A DNA stretch of 64,000 bases from JANQSP01 sp965237565 (GTDB taxonomy: Bacteria; Bdellovibrionota; Bdellovibrionia; Bdellovibrionales; UBA1609): the NCBI GenBank assembly GCA_965237565.1, contig OZ250145.1, forward strand, positions 806,001 to 870,000, read 5' to 3'. The position numbers and the translations under genes were made by a program. A model generated the notes under the pieces. The model did no database searches and was not told the origin of the DNA. It saw only the letters and a program-made list of their open reading frames with translations. This document shows positions 7,818-16,102 of the stretch, piece by piece (within the stretch, counting starts at the first letter, position 1; every line of letters begins with the position of its first letter).

Positions 7818-8954
7818 ATGAGTTTTAATAATGTAAAAGAGCTGATTACAGACTTAAAAGCCGGTAAAATGGTCATCCTCGTAGATGATGAAAATCGTGA
7901 GAACGAAGGGGATTTAGTTTTGGCTGCCGACTTTGTCACCGCCAAGGCTATTAATTTTATGTCCTCTGAGGCTAGAGGTTTAATTTGTGTCGCACTCACT
8001 TATCAGCAAGTGGAACGTTTGGGACTGTCTTTGATGGTAGATGCTTCCCGCAATTTGTCTCCCAATAAAACTGCTTTCACCGTGAGTGTGGAAGCTTCTC
8101 GGGGTATTTCTACAGGGATCTCATCAGCAGACCGGGCCCAAACCATCAAAGTATGTGCTTCTCCTTCTTCTACCTCCGCCGATGTGATCAGTCCCGGTCA
8201 TGTCTTTCCCATCCGTTCGCAAAGGGGAGGGGTCTTACAAAGAGCGGGCCACACAGAGGCCAGCGTGGATCTTTGTCGCCTAGCAGGTCTCAATCCATCA
8301 GCGGTGATCTGTGAAGTCATCAATCCCGATGGAAGCATGGCTCGTGTGCCTGATCTCAAAAAGTTTTCCATCGCTCATGGCATCAAAATTGGAACCATTG
8401 AAGACTTGATCCGTTACCGAATCACTCACGAAAGTTTTGTGGAAGAAGAAATCTGTGTTCCTTTTGTATCTAGCATCTATGAAGGTTTTAGAATTCATGT
8501 GTTTAAAGATAAAATCAATCATCGAGAGCATTTGGCATTTACCAAGGGAGAAATCAGTGATGAGTTTCCCACTTTGGTAAGAATGCATGCTTCTTGTCTC
8601 GTTGGTGATTTATTTGGAGGACAGATCACAAAAAGCGGAGACTATTTGCGATTGGCTGTAGAGAAGATCAATCAAGAGGGAAGAGGAGTCTTGATCTACT
8701 TGTGCTTGGAGAGCATGTTAGGTCGTTTTGTCAAATCTGTGCAACCCTATGCGGATTTGGAAGCTAAAAAATCACCCAAGAAATCGAAACTCACCCCCTC
8801 ATTCGATGAAAGAGATTATGGGGTCGGAGCGCAGATTTTGCGTTCTCTGGGCGTGTCCCAAATTCGTCTCCTAACCAATTCCTCAAGAAAGAGAGCGGGC
8901 CTGCGGGGATATGGTTTGGAAATTGTGGATACAGTGCCTTTGAATGTGAAATAA
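7818..8954 (+). CDS. ribB: RibBX: DHBP synthase fused to a degenerate GTP cyclohydrolase II domain
   Basis: The 378-residue protein looks like RibBA. Residues 1-200 are a complete 3,4-dihydroxy-2-butanone-4-phosphate synthase with ILVDDENRENEGDLV, the TGISSADRA segment and the RAGHTEASVDL motif, so ribulose-5-phosphate to DHBP should proceed. The C-terminal half keeps the RibA fold signatures (VRMHASCLVGDLFG, YGVGAQILRSLG, IRLLTNSSRK) but has lost the zinc ligands of the RCDCG motif (here ITKSG) and the catalytic RQEGRGIGL (here CLESMLGRF). It should therefore not open GTP. This matches the RibBX variant described in proteobacteria, whose C-terminal role is unknown. A separate ribA is expected elsewhere in the genome. 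ATG follows a GGAG-type site. Confidence 0.88.
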   Translation: MSFNNVKELITDLKAGKMVILVDDENRENEGDLVLAADFVTAKAINFMSSEARGLICVALTYQQVERLGLSLMVDASRNLSPNKTAFTVSVEASRGISTGISSADRAQTIKVCASPSSTSADVISPGHVFPIRSQRGGVLQRAGHTEASVDLCRLAGLNPSAVICEVINPDGSMARVPDLKKFSIAHGIKIGTIEDLIRYRITHESFVEEEICVPFVSSIYEGFRIHVFKDKINHREHLAFTKGEISDEFPTLVRMHASCLVGDLFGGQITKSGDYLRLAVEKINQEGRGVLIYLCLESMLGRFVKSVQPYADLEAKKSPKKSKLTPSFDERDYGVGAQILRSLGVSQIRLLTNSSRKRAGLRGYGLEIVDTVPLNVK

Positions 8955-8972
8955 TCCGGGAGAAAAAATATT

Positions 8973-9422
8973 GTGAATAAAATTGCCTTGGTTCTTTCCA
9001 CATTTAATGAAGACATCTCTGCTCGTTTAAAAAAGGGAGCAATGGATGAATTGCATCTTCAAGGAGTGGAGGATTTTCGCTTGGTGGAGGTGCCGGGAGT
9101 TGTGGAGATTGCTTTAACCGCTCAGTGGCTGTTTCAGAAAAATTGGGAAGCGGTTATTGCCTTGGGTTCTGTGATTCGGGGCGAAACTTCTCACTATGAG
9201 GCCTGTTGTCAGCTTGTGCAAATAGGTTGTACGAAAGTGCAATTGAAAATGAATCGTCCTATTGTGTTCGGGGTGTTGATGACGGATAACAAGGAGCAAG
9301 CTTTGGCTCGAACAGGCGGAAAGAAAACTCATATTGCTCGTGCTTGCGTACGCACCGCCATGCAAATGCTGGCTCTGAAAGAAAAGTTGTCGAAGGAGAA
9401 TTTACAAAATGAGATGGTCTGA
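8973..9422 (+). CDS. ribH: 6,7-dimethyl-8-ribityllumazine synthase
   Basis: Condenses DHBP with 5-amino-6-ribitylaminouracil to the lumazine substrate of RibE; the family forms pentamers or 60-mer capsids. The 149-residue product has FNEDI, the substrate loop VPGVVEIALTA, ALGSVIRGETSHYE with the catalytic His, and PIVFGVLMTDNKEQALART. Translation starts at GTG, 18 bases after ribBX, with GGGAG upstream. Its end overlaps proS by 14 bases, which suggests coupled translation of a flavin gene and a tRNA synthetase. Confidence 0.95.
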   Translation: MNKIALVLSTFNEDISARLKKGAMDELHLQGVEDFRLVEVPGVVEIALTAQWLFQKNWEAVIALGSVIRGETSHYEACCQLVQIGCTKVQLKMNRPIVFGVLMTDNKEQALARTGGKKTHIARACVRTAMQMLALKEKLSKENLQNEMV

Positions 9423-11151
9423 AGCGAGAATCAAGACCTTGAGAGAATCTCCTGCAGAGGCTTTTGTTCCCAGTCATGCTCTGTTGATCCGCGGGGGTTA
9501 CATCAAGAAGCTATCGGCTGGAATTTTCACTTACGGTCCTCTCATGCTTCGAGCCATCAGGAAATTCGAAAACATTGTTCGCTCCGAGATGGACAAACAT
9601 TATGTAGAAATCTCCATGCCCATGGTGCAACCAAAAAGCATTTGGGAACACAGTGGTCGTTGGGATTTGTATGAAGATCTTTTGCAAAAGATGAAAAATC
9701 GATCTCAACAGGATTTTTGCCTAGGTCCCACCCACGAGGAAGTGGTTTCCGATTATGCCAAGGCCCATATCAAAAGTTATCGAGATTTGCCCCTTCGCCT
9801 CTACCAAATTCAAACCAAATTTCGCGACGAGATCCGCCCTCGTTTTGGACTCTTAAGGGCAAAAGAGTTCATCATGAAAGATGCCTATAGTTTTGATGCA
9901 ACTCCCTCTCAGGCCCTTGAGAGCTATAAGAAAATGCGTTCTATTTACGAGTCTATTTTTTCTCGTCTGAATGTACCCTTTCGCATTGTTTCGGCAGACA
10001 GCGGGGAAATAGGGGGAAAATATTCGGAAGAGTTTCATATTTTGGCAGATAGCGGAGAAGACGAATTGCTTCTCACAGATTCTTTTGCATCTACAAGGGA
10101 TCTTTGTCCTGTGATTTTCAATCAAGGGGAGGAGAAAAATCAGAAAAGGGAGGAAAACAGCAAAGCCCCTGAAAGGATTCACACTCCAAAGATTCGGACC
10201 ATTCAACAGCTATCAAAATTTTTAGATGTTCCAGCAAAAAATCTCAGCAAAATTTTGTTTTTGTCTTGTGATGAAGGGAAAAAAGTAGCGATTTTACTAA
10301 GGGGCTCTGATGAACTAAATGTTTTCAAGCTAAAACAAGAGCTTGGAATGAAGCAAACTCCTGTTTTTTTGTCGAACAAAGAAGTGAAAAAAATCACTGG
10401 AGTGCAAACAGGAAGCTGTGGCCCCGTGGGCCTAGATCTTCCCATCTACATGGATCAGGAGTTGCAACATGTATCTTCTTTCATTGTAGGAGCTAACGAA
10501 GATGGATACCATTTGAAGAATGTGGTGTTGAACAGAGATTTTCAGGCCGAAAAAATAGCCGATTTCAGATATGCCAAGAAGGGTGACTTGAGTCCGGAGG
10601 GTCAAAAACTTTGTTCCAAAAGAGGGATCGAGGTAGGGCATATTTTTTACCTTGGAGACAAGTATTCTAAAAAGATGTCGGTTTGTTATTCCGACTCAGG
10701 GGGACGAAGTAAAAATGTTGAGATGGGATGTTATGGAATTGGAATCACCCGAGTGGTGCAGGCGGTGGTGGAACAGGGGTTTGATAAGGAGGGTATTGTC
10801 TGGCCCTTTTCAGTGGCTCCGTTTTTGATACATATTTGCCTGTTGGACCCCCAAGATAAAAAACTTTTGTCAGAGGCTGAAAAACTTTACCATCTTTTTT
10901 GGGAGAAGGGAGTGGATACATTTTTGGATGATCGTCCAGAAAACCCGGGCGTGAAATTTAAAGATGCAGATCTTCTGGGTTTGCCCTTGCGGATCAATGT
11001 GGGTGTTAAAGACATGGCTCATTCTCAAGTGGAAGTGGTGAAAAGAGCTACGATGGAAAAGAAAAAAGTTGCTTTATCTGAGGTGACAGATTACGTGCTT
11101 CGTCTTTTGCCCGAGCCGAATCGTTCCTTGGAACCTAGAAATCAACTCTAG
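9409..11151 (+). CDS. proS: Prolyl-tRNA synthetase, bacterial type with editing domain
   Basis: Class II synthetase charging tRNA-Pro. At 580 residues it is close to the E. coli enzyme (572). Motif 2 is FRDEIRPRFGLLRAKEF, motif 3 lies in GCYGIGITRVVQAVVEQ, and an anticodon-binding domain closes the chain. Between motifs 2 and 3 the bacterial INS editing domain (about residues 240-400) carries SDELN and the ANEDGYH segment, so mischarged Ala-tRNA-Pro should be cleared. The ATG lies inside the end of ribH. Confidence 0.96.
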   Translation: MRWSEARIKTLRESPAEAFVPSHALLIRGGYIKKLSAGIFTYGPLMLRAIRKFENIVRSEMDKHYVEISMPMVQPKSIWEHSGRWDLYEDLLQKMKNRSQQDFCLGPTHEEVVSDYAKAHIKSYRDLPLRLYQIQTKFRDEIRPRFGLLRAKEFIMKDAYSFDATPSQALESYKKMRSIYESIFSRLNVPFRIVSADSGEIGGKYSEEFHILADSGEDELLLTDSFASTRDLCPVIFNQGEEKNQKREENSKAPERIHTPKIRTIQQLSKFLDVPAKNLSKILFLSCDEGKKVAILLRGSDELNVFKLKQELGMKQTPVFLSNKEVKKITGVQTGSCGPVGLDLPIYMDQELQHVSSFIVGANEDGYHLKNVVLNRDFQAEKIADFRYAKKGDLSPEGQKLCSKRGIEVGHIFYLGDKYSKKMSVCYSDSGGRSKNVEMGCYGIGITRVVQAVVEQGFDKEGIVWPFSVAPFLIHICLLDPQDKKLLSEAEKLYHLFWEKGVDTFLDDRPENPGVKFKDADLLGLPLRINVGVKDMAHSQVEVVKRATMEKKKVALSEVTDYVLRLLPEPNRSLEPRNQL

Positions 11152-11224
11152 AATCTGAATACCGAGCAAGCTAAGCACCCAAGCAAGCCTTAGAATTTTT
11201 TCAAAAAAAATTGTATTTTTTGCT

Positions 11225-11253
11225 TTGACCGATTGCCAGCCCTCCTTTAGAAG
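11225..11253 (+). promoter_or_regulatory. Candidate sigma-70 promoter of pyrF
   Basis: TTGACC at 11225-11230, a 17-base spacer, then TAGAAG at 11248-11253. The pyrF GTG at 11265 is only 11 bases beyond the -10 box, so the transcript would be nearly leaderless. No Shine-Dalgarno sequence is visible. Confidence 0.45.
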
Positions 11254-11264
11254 CTGTTCCTAAT

Positions 11265-11960
11265 GTGAAAAAGCTTCCAATCTATGTGGCTCTGGATTTT
11301 GATGAACCTGAAAAGGCTTTATTTGTTGTACAAAAAACTTCTGGCCTCGTGCTGGGTTATAAAATTGGACCACGTTTATTTTTTCAAGGAGGCTCCTCTC
11401 TTCTTTCAAAAATAAAAAAGTTTGGAAAAGTTTTTTTGGACTTTAAGTTTTTCGACATTCCCTCCACAACGCTCGCTTCTGTGAGGTCGGCTTTTGAGTT
11501 GGGGGCAGACTCCGTGACCGTACATGCCCAAGCCGGCGAGGAAACTCTCAAACAGCTGGCTGAATTGGAAAGCCAATTGAGGAGGAAAAGGGATTTTCAA
11601 ATTTTGGCGGTGACCATTTTGACTAGCTTCTCCCAGAACACTTTGCCTCCCTTGCTTCGTCAGCAAAAGATCCTCTCTCATGTGGAGAGTCTTAGCGATA
11701 TGGCTGTGAAAAGTGGTTTGAGAGGCATTGTTTGTTCTGGAATGGAATTAGCACATTTGAGGAAAAGACATCCGGAGGCCTATTTGCTCATCCCCGGAAT
11801 TCGTCTTCCTTCGGAGTCCTTTCAGGACCAAAGCAGAGTGTTCAGTCCTGAGCAAGCTTTGCGGGCGGGAGCCTCCGCCTTGGTCATGGGTCGTTCTATA
11901 TCCCGAGCCGAAGATCCCGCACAGGTCTGTGTACAATTGCAAAAATCTTTACTGAAATGA
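11265..11960 (+). CDS. pyrF: Orotidine 5'-phosphate decarboxylase
   Basis: Last step of UMP synthesis. The 231-residue protein starts VALDFDEPEKA, has the catalytic Asp-Lys-Asp triad in DFKFFDIPST (D59, K61, D64), and the phosphate-binding end PGIRLP through RAGASALVMGRSI. Starts at GTG with a short or absent leader. It is separated from proS by 113 bases and is followed directly by a probable tRNA-cluster promoter. Confidence 0.94.
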   Translation: MKKLPIYVALDFDEPEKALFVVQKTSGLVLGYKIGPRLFFQGGSSLLSKIKKFGKVFLDFKFFDIPSTTLASVRSAFELGADSVTVHAQAGEETLKQLAELESQLRRKRDFQILAVTILTSFSQNTLPPLLRQQKILSHVESLSDMAVKSGLRGIVCSGMELAHLRKRHPEAYLLIPGIRLPSESFQDQSRVFSPEQALRAGASALVMGRSISRAEDPAQVCVQLQKSLLK

Positions 11961-11990
11961 TTGACTGGATTCAGTGTATTCAAGTAAAAG
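11961..11990 (+). promoter_or_regulatory. Candidate promoter of the tRNA-tuf cluster
   Basis: TTGACT (11961-11966), 18 bases, TAAAAG (11985-11990), starting right after the pyrF stop and 50 bases ahead of the first tRNA. The position suits a stable-RNA promoter; the -10 match is only moderate. Confidence 0.4.
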
Positions 11991-12039
11991 GAGGGTTTGT
12001 CGGGTGAGGAAGATGGCTTTTTCCGTCGGTTGATTTCAT

Positions 12040-12117
12040 GCTGGGTTAGCTCAATTGTGGTAGAGCAGCTGATTTGTAATCAGCCGGTTGGGGGTTCGAC
12101 TCCCTTACCCAGCTCCA
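12040..12117 (+). tRNA. tRNA-Thr (anticodon TGT)
   Basis: Complete cloverleaf: acceptor GCTGGGT pairs with ACCCAGC, anticodon stem GCTGA/TCAGC encloses loop TTTGTAA with TGT at 12075-12077, T-loop GGTTCGACTCC, and CCA is encoded. First of four tRNAs in the order Thr-Tyr-Gly-Thr ahead of tuf. Confidence 0.97.
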
Positions 12118-12129
12118 TTTGCAATAAAT

Positions 12130-12211
12130 GGAGAGATGCCCGAGTGGTTAAAGGGGGCGGGCTGTAAACCCGTTGGCTTTGCCTACGTAGGTTCGAATCC
12201 TACTCTCTCCA
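12130..12211 (+). tRNA. tRNA-Tyr (anticodon GTA)
   Basis: Type II tRNA with a long variable arm. Acceptor GGAGAGA pairs with TCTCTCC, anticodon loop CTGTAAA with GTA at 12164-12166, T-loop GGTTCGAATCC. The following bases are CCG, so CCA is added after transcription. Confidence 0.97.
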
Positions 12212-12243
12212 CCGTTTTGTCGTTGGGGAAAAGGTTTGAGAAA

Positions 12244-12317
12244 GCGGGAGTAGCTCAATTGGCTAGAGTATCAGCCTTCCAAGCTGAGGGTTACGGGTTC
12301 GAGACCCGTCTCCCGCT
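12244..12317 (+). tRNA. tRNA-Gly (anticodon TCC)
   Basis: Acceptor GCGGGAG pairs with CTCCCGC; anticodon stem TCAGC/GCTGA with loop CTTCCAA and TCC at 12278-12280; T-arm ACGGGTTCGAGACCCGT. CCA is not encoded. Confidence 0.97.
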
Positions 12318-12352
12318 CTGTTTGGAAAACCTGTCTGGTCGGGTGAAAATGA

Positions 12353-12427
12353 GCCCGTGTGGCTCAGTGGTAGAGCACACCCTTGGTAAGGGTGAGGTCG
12401 CGGGTTCGATTCTCGCCATGGGCTCCA
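12353..12427 (+). tRNA. tRNA-Thr (anticodon GGT)
   Basis: Acceptor GCCCGTG pairs with CATGGGC (one G-T pair); anticodon stem CACCC/GGGTG with loop TTGGTAA and GGT at 12385-12387; CCA is encoded. Second Thr isoacceptor of the cluster, 71 bases before tuf. Confidence 0.96.
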
Positions 12428-12498
12428 CTTTTGGAATGGTTTGTATTGAAGTATGAAAAAAGTTAAGGACATAGTTAATAAACTGGGAGGTATTTTCA

Positions 12499-13683
12499 AT
12501 GGCAAAAGAAAAATTTAAGAGAGATAAAGAGCATATCAATGTGGGAACCATCGGTCATGTCGATCATGGGAAGACAACATTGACGGCTGCAATTACCAAA
12601 GTTTTGTCCAAAGATGGTCGGGCAGAGGTCATGAGTTATGAGCAAATTGACAAGGCCCCAGAAGAAAAAGAGCGTGGGATTACAATTTCGACGACTCACG
12701 TAGAATACGAAACGGATAAGCGTCACTATGCCCATGTGGATTGTCCGGGCCACGCAGACTATGTGAAAAATATGATCACAGGAGCGGCACAAATGGATGG
12801 AGCGATTTTGGTTGTTTCGGCAACGGACGGTCCCATGCCCCAGACCAGAGAGCACATTTTGCTCGCTCGCCAGGTGGGAGTTCCCGCCATTGTCGTTTAC
12901 ATGAATAAATGCGACCAAGTGAATGACGCGGAATTGATTGAATTGGTAGAGATGGAGATTCGCGAACGTTTGAATGAATACAAATTTTCCGGCGACGACA
13001 TTCCCATCATTCGTGGCTCAGCCTTGAAAGCTCTCGAAGGGGATGCCAAAGAGGAAGAGTCCATCATGGAACTAATGAAGGCTATTGATGAACACATTCC
13101 CTCCCCAGTGCGCGAAAAGGACAAACCTTTTCTCATGCCCATTGAAGACGTTTTTTCGATTTCAGGCCGTGGAACTGTGGTAACAGGCCGAATTGAGAGA
13201 GGAACTGTAAAAGTGGGTGATGAAGTGGAAATTGTTGGGATTACAGACACGAAGAAAACAGTCATCACAGGCATTGAAATGTTCAGAAAAGAGTTGGATC
13301 AAGGGGAGGCTGGAGACAATGCCGGTTGCTTGCTCAGGGGGATTGACAAAACCGATGTGGAAAGAGGCCAAGTCTTGGCGGCGCCTAAGACGATCACTCC
13401 CCATAAGAAATTTAAATGTGAGTGTTACATTTTGAAAAAGGAAGAGGGAGGACGGCACACAGCCTTCGTGAATGGCTATCGTCCGCAGTTTTATTTCCGA
13501 ACAACGGACGTAACCGGGACGGTGATTTTGCCCAAGGGAACAGAAATGGTGATGCCCGGAGACAATGCTTCCATGGAAGTGGAATTGATTGTGCCTATTG
13601 CAATGGAAAAGGGAAGTAATTTCGCTGTCCGTGAGGGAGGCAGAACGGTTGGAGCCGGTGTGATCTCTCAGGTGATAGAATAG
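12499..13683 (+). CDS. tuf: Elongation factor Tu
   Basis: GTPase that brings aminoacyl-tRNA to the ribosome. The 394-residue protein has G1 GHVDHGKT, the switch I region with ERGITI, G3 DCPGHADY, G4 NKCD and SAL as G5, followed by the two beta-barrel domains. A strong GGGAGG site precedes the ATG. It stands behind the Thr-Tyr-Gly-Thr tRNA block, as tufB does in E. coli, and is likely transcribed with it. The rpsL-rpsG-fusA group at 41.2-44.2 kb lacks an adjacent tuf, so this may be the main copy. Confidence 0.98.
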   Translation: MAKEKFKRDKEHINVGTIGHVDHGKTTLTAAITKVLSKDGRAEVMSYEQIDKAPEEKERGITISTTHVEYETDKRHYAHVDCPGHADYVKNMITGAAQMDGAILVVSATDGPMPQTREHILLARQVGVPAIVVYMNKCDQVNDAELIELVEMEIRERLNEYKFSGDDIPIIRGSALKALEGDAKEEESIMELMKAIDEHIPSPVREKDKPFLMPIEDVFSISGRGTVVTGRIERGTVKVGDEVEIVGITDTKKTVITGIEMFRKELDQGEAGDNAGCLLRGIDKTDVERGQVLAAPKTITPHKKFKCECYILKKEEGGRHTAFVNGYRPQFYFRTTDVTGTVILPKGTEMVMPGDNASMEVELIVPIAMEKGSNFAVREGGRTVGAGVISQVIE

Positions 13684-13815
13684 GAAATCGGGAACTATCG
13701 ATAAGAAGCGGTATTTTTGGAGTTTATGTGTCTGGGGCATTCCAAGAACTAGGAATTTCTCCGAGTTTGTGTCAGTTTCCGCTTAGACCTTTTTGCAAGG
13801 GATGATTGGAAATGA

Positions 13816-13889
13816 AGGGCAGAAGCTCATTTGGCAGAGCGACGGACTCCAAATCCGTAGGTTGATGGGTTCGAATCCCTCCTGCCCTG
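13816..13889 (+). tRNA. tRNA-Trp (anticodon CCA)
   Basis: Acceptor AGGGCAG pairs with CTGCCCT; anticodon stem ACGGA/TCCGT with loop CTCCAAA and CCA at 13849-13851; T-loop GGTTCGAATCC; discriminator G as usual for Trp; no encoded 3' CCA. Placed between tuf and secE, a common bacterial position. Confidence 0.97.
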
Positions 13890-13937
13890 TTTTTTGCGCG
13901 AAACAAGGGATGGAGTACAAGAATTGGAAATCGTATT

Positions 13938-14318
13938 ATGAATAAAGAAGAAAATGCCAAAATCATCACTTTGTGTTTTTTGGCAGGAGCCTCCTTGCTT
14001 GCTTTCACCGTTCAAGTACTGTTTGCTTCCCTAGCGGTTCATTGGGGAGCTGTGGCGATGGTCTATGGACAAGAGTGGTTTCGTCACGGTGTACCCTTGC
14101 TTTCTGGTCTGACTCTGTTTCTATTTTTGCAACTCAGAGAATCCACGAGGGAGTGGGCTCATGAGGTGGTTGTGGAAGTTCGGAAAGTCGTGTGGCCCTC
14201 TAGACAGGCTACCATGGGAATGACGGTCGTGGTCTCCATCATTTTGATTCTTTCCGGTTTGGTTTTGGGTGTTTTTGACTTGGCAGGCGGAAGCTTGATT
14301 AACTTTATCATTGATTGA
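13938..14318 (+). CDS. secE: Preprotein translocase subunit SecE
   Basis: Essential small subunit of the SecYEG channel in the inner membrane. The 126-residue protein has three predicted membrane segments (about residues 8-33, 52-66 and 93-118), as in E. coli rather than the one-helix form. The conserved cytoplasmic amphipathic helix and WPSRQ motif (VEVRKVVWPSRQAT) precede the last segment. It overlaps nusG by 4 bases. Confidence 0.95.
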   Translation: MNKEENAKIITLCFLAGASLLAFTVQVLFASLAVHWGAVAMVYGQEWFRHGVPLLSGLTLFLFLQLRESTREWAHEVVVEVRKVVWPSRQATMGMTVVVSIILILSGLVLGVFDLAGGSLINFIID

Positions 14319-14890
14319 GTAAAAAGATGGATCATTCAGAAGCAAAAAGTGCTGACAATAATTTCAAGTGGTACATAGTGAAAACAAAGGCCAACTGTGA
14401 ATTCAAGGCTCGTGAGGCGATCAAACTTGTGATGAAGGATCATGAATTGGACGGCAAAGTGAAGGAAGTGCTGATCCCGGAAAAAAAAGTGGTGGAGATT
14501 GTAAAAGGAAAAAAAGTTCACCGCCCTAAAAAACTTTATCCCGGATACGTATTCATACAAATGGATTTGACAAATCAACTCTGGCATTTAATAAAAAATG
14601 TTTCCAATGTGATTAATTTTGTTGGTCGGCAAGGCGAACCGGTTGAGGTCCCTTTTCAGCAAGTTGAATCCATTACTCATCAGTTGAAGGAAGATGTGGC
14701 TCATCCGCAGGCCAAAATTTCTTTTTCTGTGGGAGAATATGTGAAGGTGATAGATGGACCCTTTCAAACTTTTTCAGGAGTGGTGGAAGAAGTGAATCAA
14801 GAAAAGGGGCGAGTGAAGGTTTCTGTCAGCATTTTTGGACGTCCGACTCCCGTTGAATTGGATTTTTCACAGGTTCACAGAGAAGAATGA
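14315..14890 (+). CDS. nusG: Transcription antitermination factor NusG
   Basis: Binds RNA polymerase and couples it to Rho or the ribosome. NGN domain with KWYIVKTKANCEFKAREAI, the PGYVFIQMDL core and NVINFVGRQGEP, then a C-terminal KOW domain (KVIDGPFQTFSGVVEEV). Either TTG 14315, inside the secE stop (191 residues), or ATG 14327 could be the start; the downstream ATG is equally plausible. Cotranscribed with secE and the ribosomal genes that follow. Confidence 0.96.
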   Translation: MSKKMDHSEAKSADNNFKWYIVKTKANCEFKAREAIKLVMKDHELDGKVKEVLIPEKKVVEIVKGKKVHRPKKLYPGYVFIQMDLTNQLWHLIKNVSNVINFVGRQGEPVEVPFQQVESITHQLKEDVAHPQAKISFSVGEYVKVIDGPFQTFSGVVEEVNQEKGRVKVSVSIFGRPTPVELDFSQVHREE

Positions 14891-14905
14891 TTGGAGAATG
14901 AAAAA

Positions 14906-15349
14906 ATGGCAAGCCATGCAAAAAAAATGAAAAAAGCACTTGCTCAAATCAAGTTGCAAATTCCAGCTGGAAAAGCCAACCCCGCTCCGCCTGTGGGACC
15001 GGCTCTTGGCCAACATGGGGTGAATATTATGGATTTTTGCAAACAGTTTAATGCCAAAACTCAAAAAATGGGAGATACAATCGTTCCCGTTATCATTGAT
15101 GTGTTTCAAGATCGAACCTTTCAATTCATTACAAAAACTCCGCCCGTTTCTGTTTTGCTCAAGAAAGCAGTTGGGATCAAAAGCGGTTCGAAGATGCCAC
15201 AAAGAGATAAAGTGGGAAAAATCAGTCTGCAAAAAATCACCGAAATTGCAAAACTGAAAATGCCTGACCTAAATGGAGTGAGCTTGGATTCTGCGATCTC
15301 ACAAGTGACTGGAACCTGTAAGAGCATGGGTCTGGAAGTAGAAAAGTAA
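14906..15349 (+). CDS. rplK: 50S ribosomal protein L11
   Basis: Part of the GTPase-associated centre; binds 23S rRNA with L10/L12. The ATG at 14906 is chosen because GGAG lies 8-9 bases upstream; the TTG at 14891 overlaps that site. The 147-residue product has the N-terminal LQIPAGKANPAPPVGPALGQ and the C-terminal rRNA-binding domain ending in GTCKSMGLEVE. Normal length. Confidence 0.97.
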   Translation: MASHAKKMKKALAQIKLQIPAGKANPAPPVGPALGQHGVNIMDFCKQFNAKTQKMGDTIVPVIIDVFQDRTFQFITKTPPVSVLLKKAVGIKSGSKMPQRDKVGKISLQKITEIAKLKMPDLNGVSLDSAISQVTGTCKSMGLEVEK

Positions 15350-15385
15350 TTGAGAAGAACAAAGACTGAGGGAGAAAAGAAGAAA

Positions 15386-16102
15386 ATGAGCGGGAAAAAA
15401 TATAGAGCTGTGAATGAGAAGTTAGAGGCTGATCGTGCCTATCCGCTGAATGAAGCGCTGGCTTTTGTTCTGGATCATCCCTTAGCCAAGTTCGATGAAT
15501 CCGTGGATACGGCTTTGTGCCTAGGAGTGGATATTCGCCAAAGTGATCAGCAGGTGAGAGGATTTATCTCTCTTCCTCATGGGTTGGCCCGTCCGATTCG
15601 TATTTTGGTTATCGCAAAAGAAGAAGCTGAAAAGGAAGCGAAGGAGGCGGGAGCGGATTTCGTTGGGGCGGAAGACATGATCGAAAAAATCAAGGAGGGT
15701 TGGTTGGATTTCGATCGAGTGATCGCTACTCCAGACATGATGGCTACGGTTTCGAAGGTGGCCAGGATTCTAGGTCCTAAGGGTTTGATGCCCAACCCGA
15801 AGCTTGGTACAGTAACCGCACAAGTGGGTGCAGCGGTAAAAGCTGAGAAAAAAGGGAAGGCCTCTTTTCGAGCAGATAAGAATGGAGTGATTCAAAGCTC
15901 AATTGGTCGGCGATCTATGGGATTTGATTCAGTAAAGGAGAATTTTTTAACTTTTTTAAAAGCTGTGATAGATGCCAAACCTCATTCCAGCAAAGGTGTG
16001 TACCTAAAGAAAATTGTCTTGTCTTCCACAATGGGTCCGGGAATCAGGACGGATGTGAGTGACAGCCAAGCACAAATGAGTGGGAGAGAGGAAGTTCATT
16101 GA
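15386..16102 (+). CDS. rplA: 50S ribosomal protein L1
   Basis: Forms the L1 stalk next to the ribosomal E site; in E. coli it also represses its own operon by binding mRNA. From ATG 15386 the protein has 238 residues and aligns with E. coli from its first residue, so the in-frame TTG at 15350 is less likely. Motifs: KFDESVDTALCLGVD, RGFISLPHG and GPKGLMPNPKLGTV. It ends overlapping the rplJ start by 4 bases. Confidence 0.97.
   Translation: MSGKKYRAVNEKLEADRAYPLNEALAFVLDHPLAKFDESVDTALCLGVDIRQSDQQVRGFISLPHGLARPIRILVIAKEEAEKEAKEAGADFVGAEDMIEKIKEGWLDFDRVIATPDMMATVSKVARILGPKGLMPNPKLGTVTAQVGAAVKAEKKGKASFRADKNGVIQSSIGRRSMGFDSVKENFLTFLKAVIDAKPHSSKGVYLKKIVLSSTMGPGIRTDVSDSQAQMSGREEVH

Noticed and set aside
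12088..12456. Plus-strand open frame through the tRNA cluster
   Set aside because: It runs across three complete tRNA genes; tRNA cloverleafs explain the sequence.
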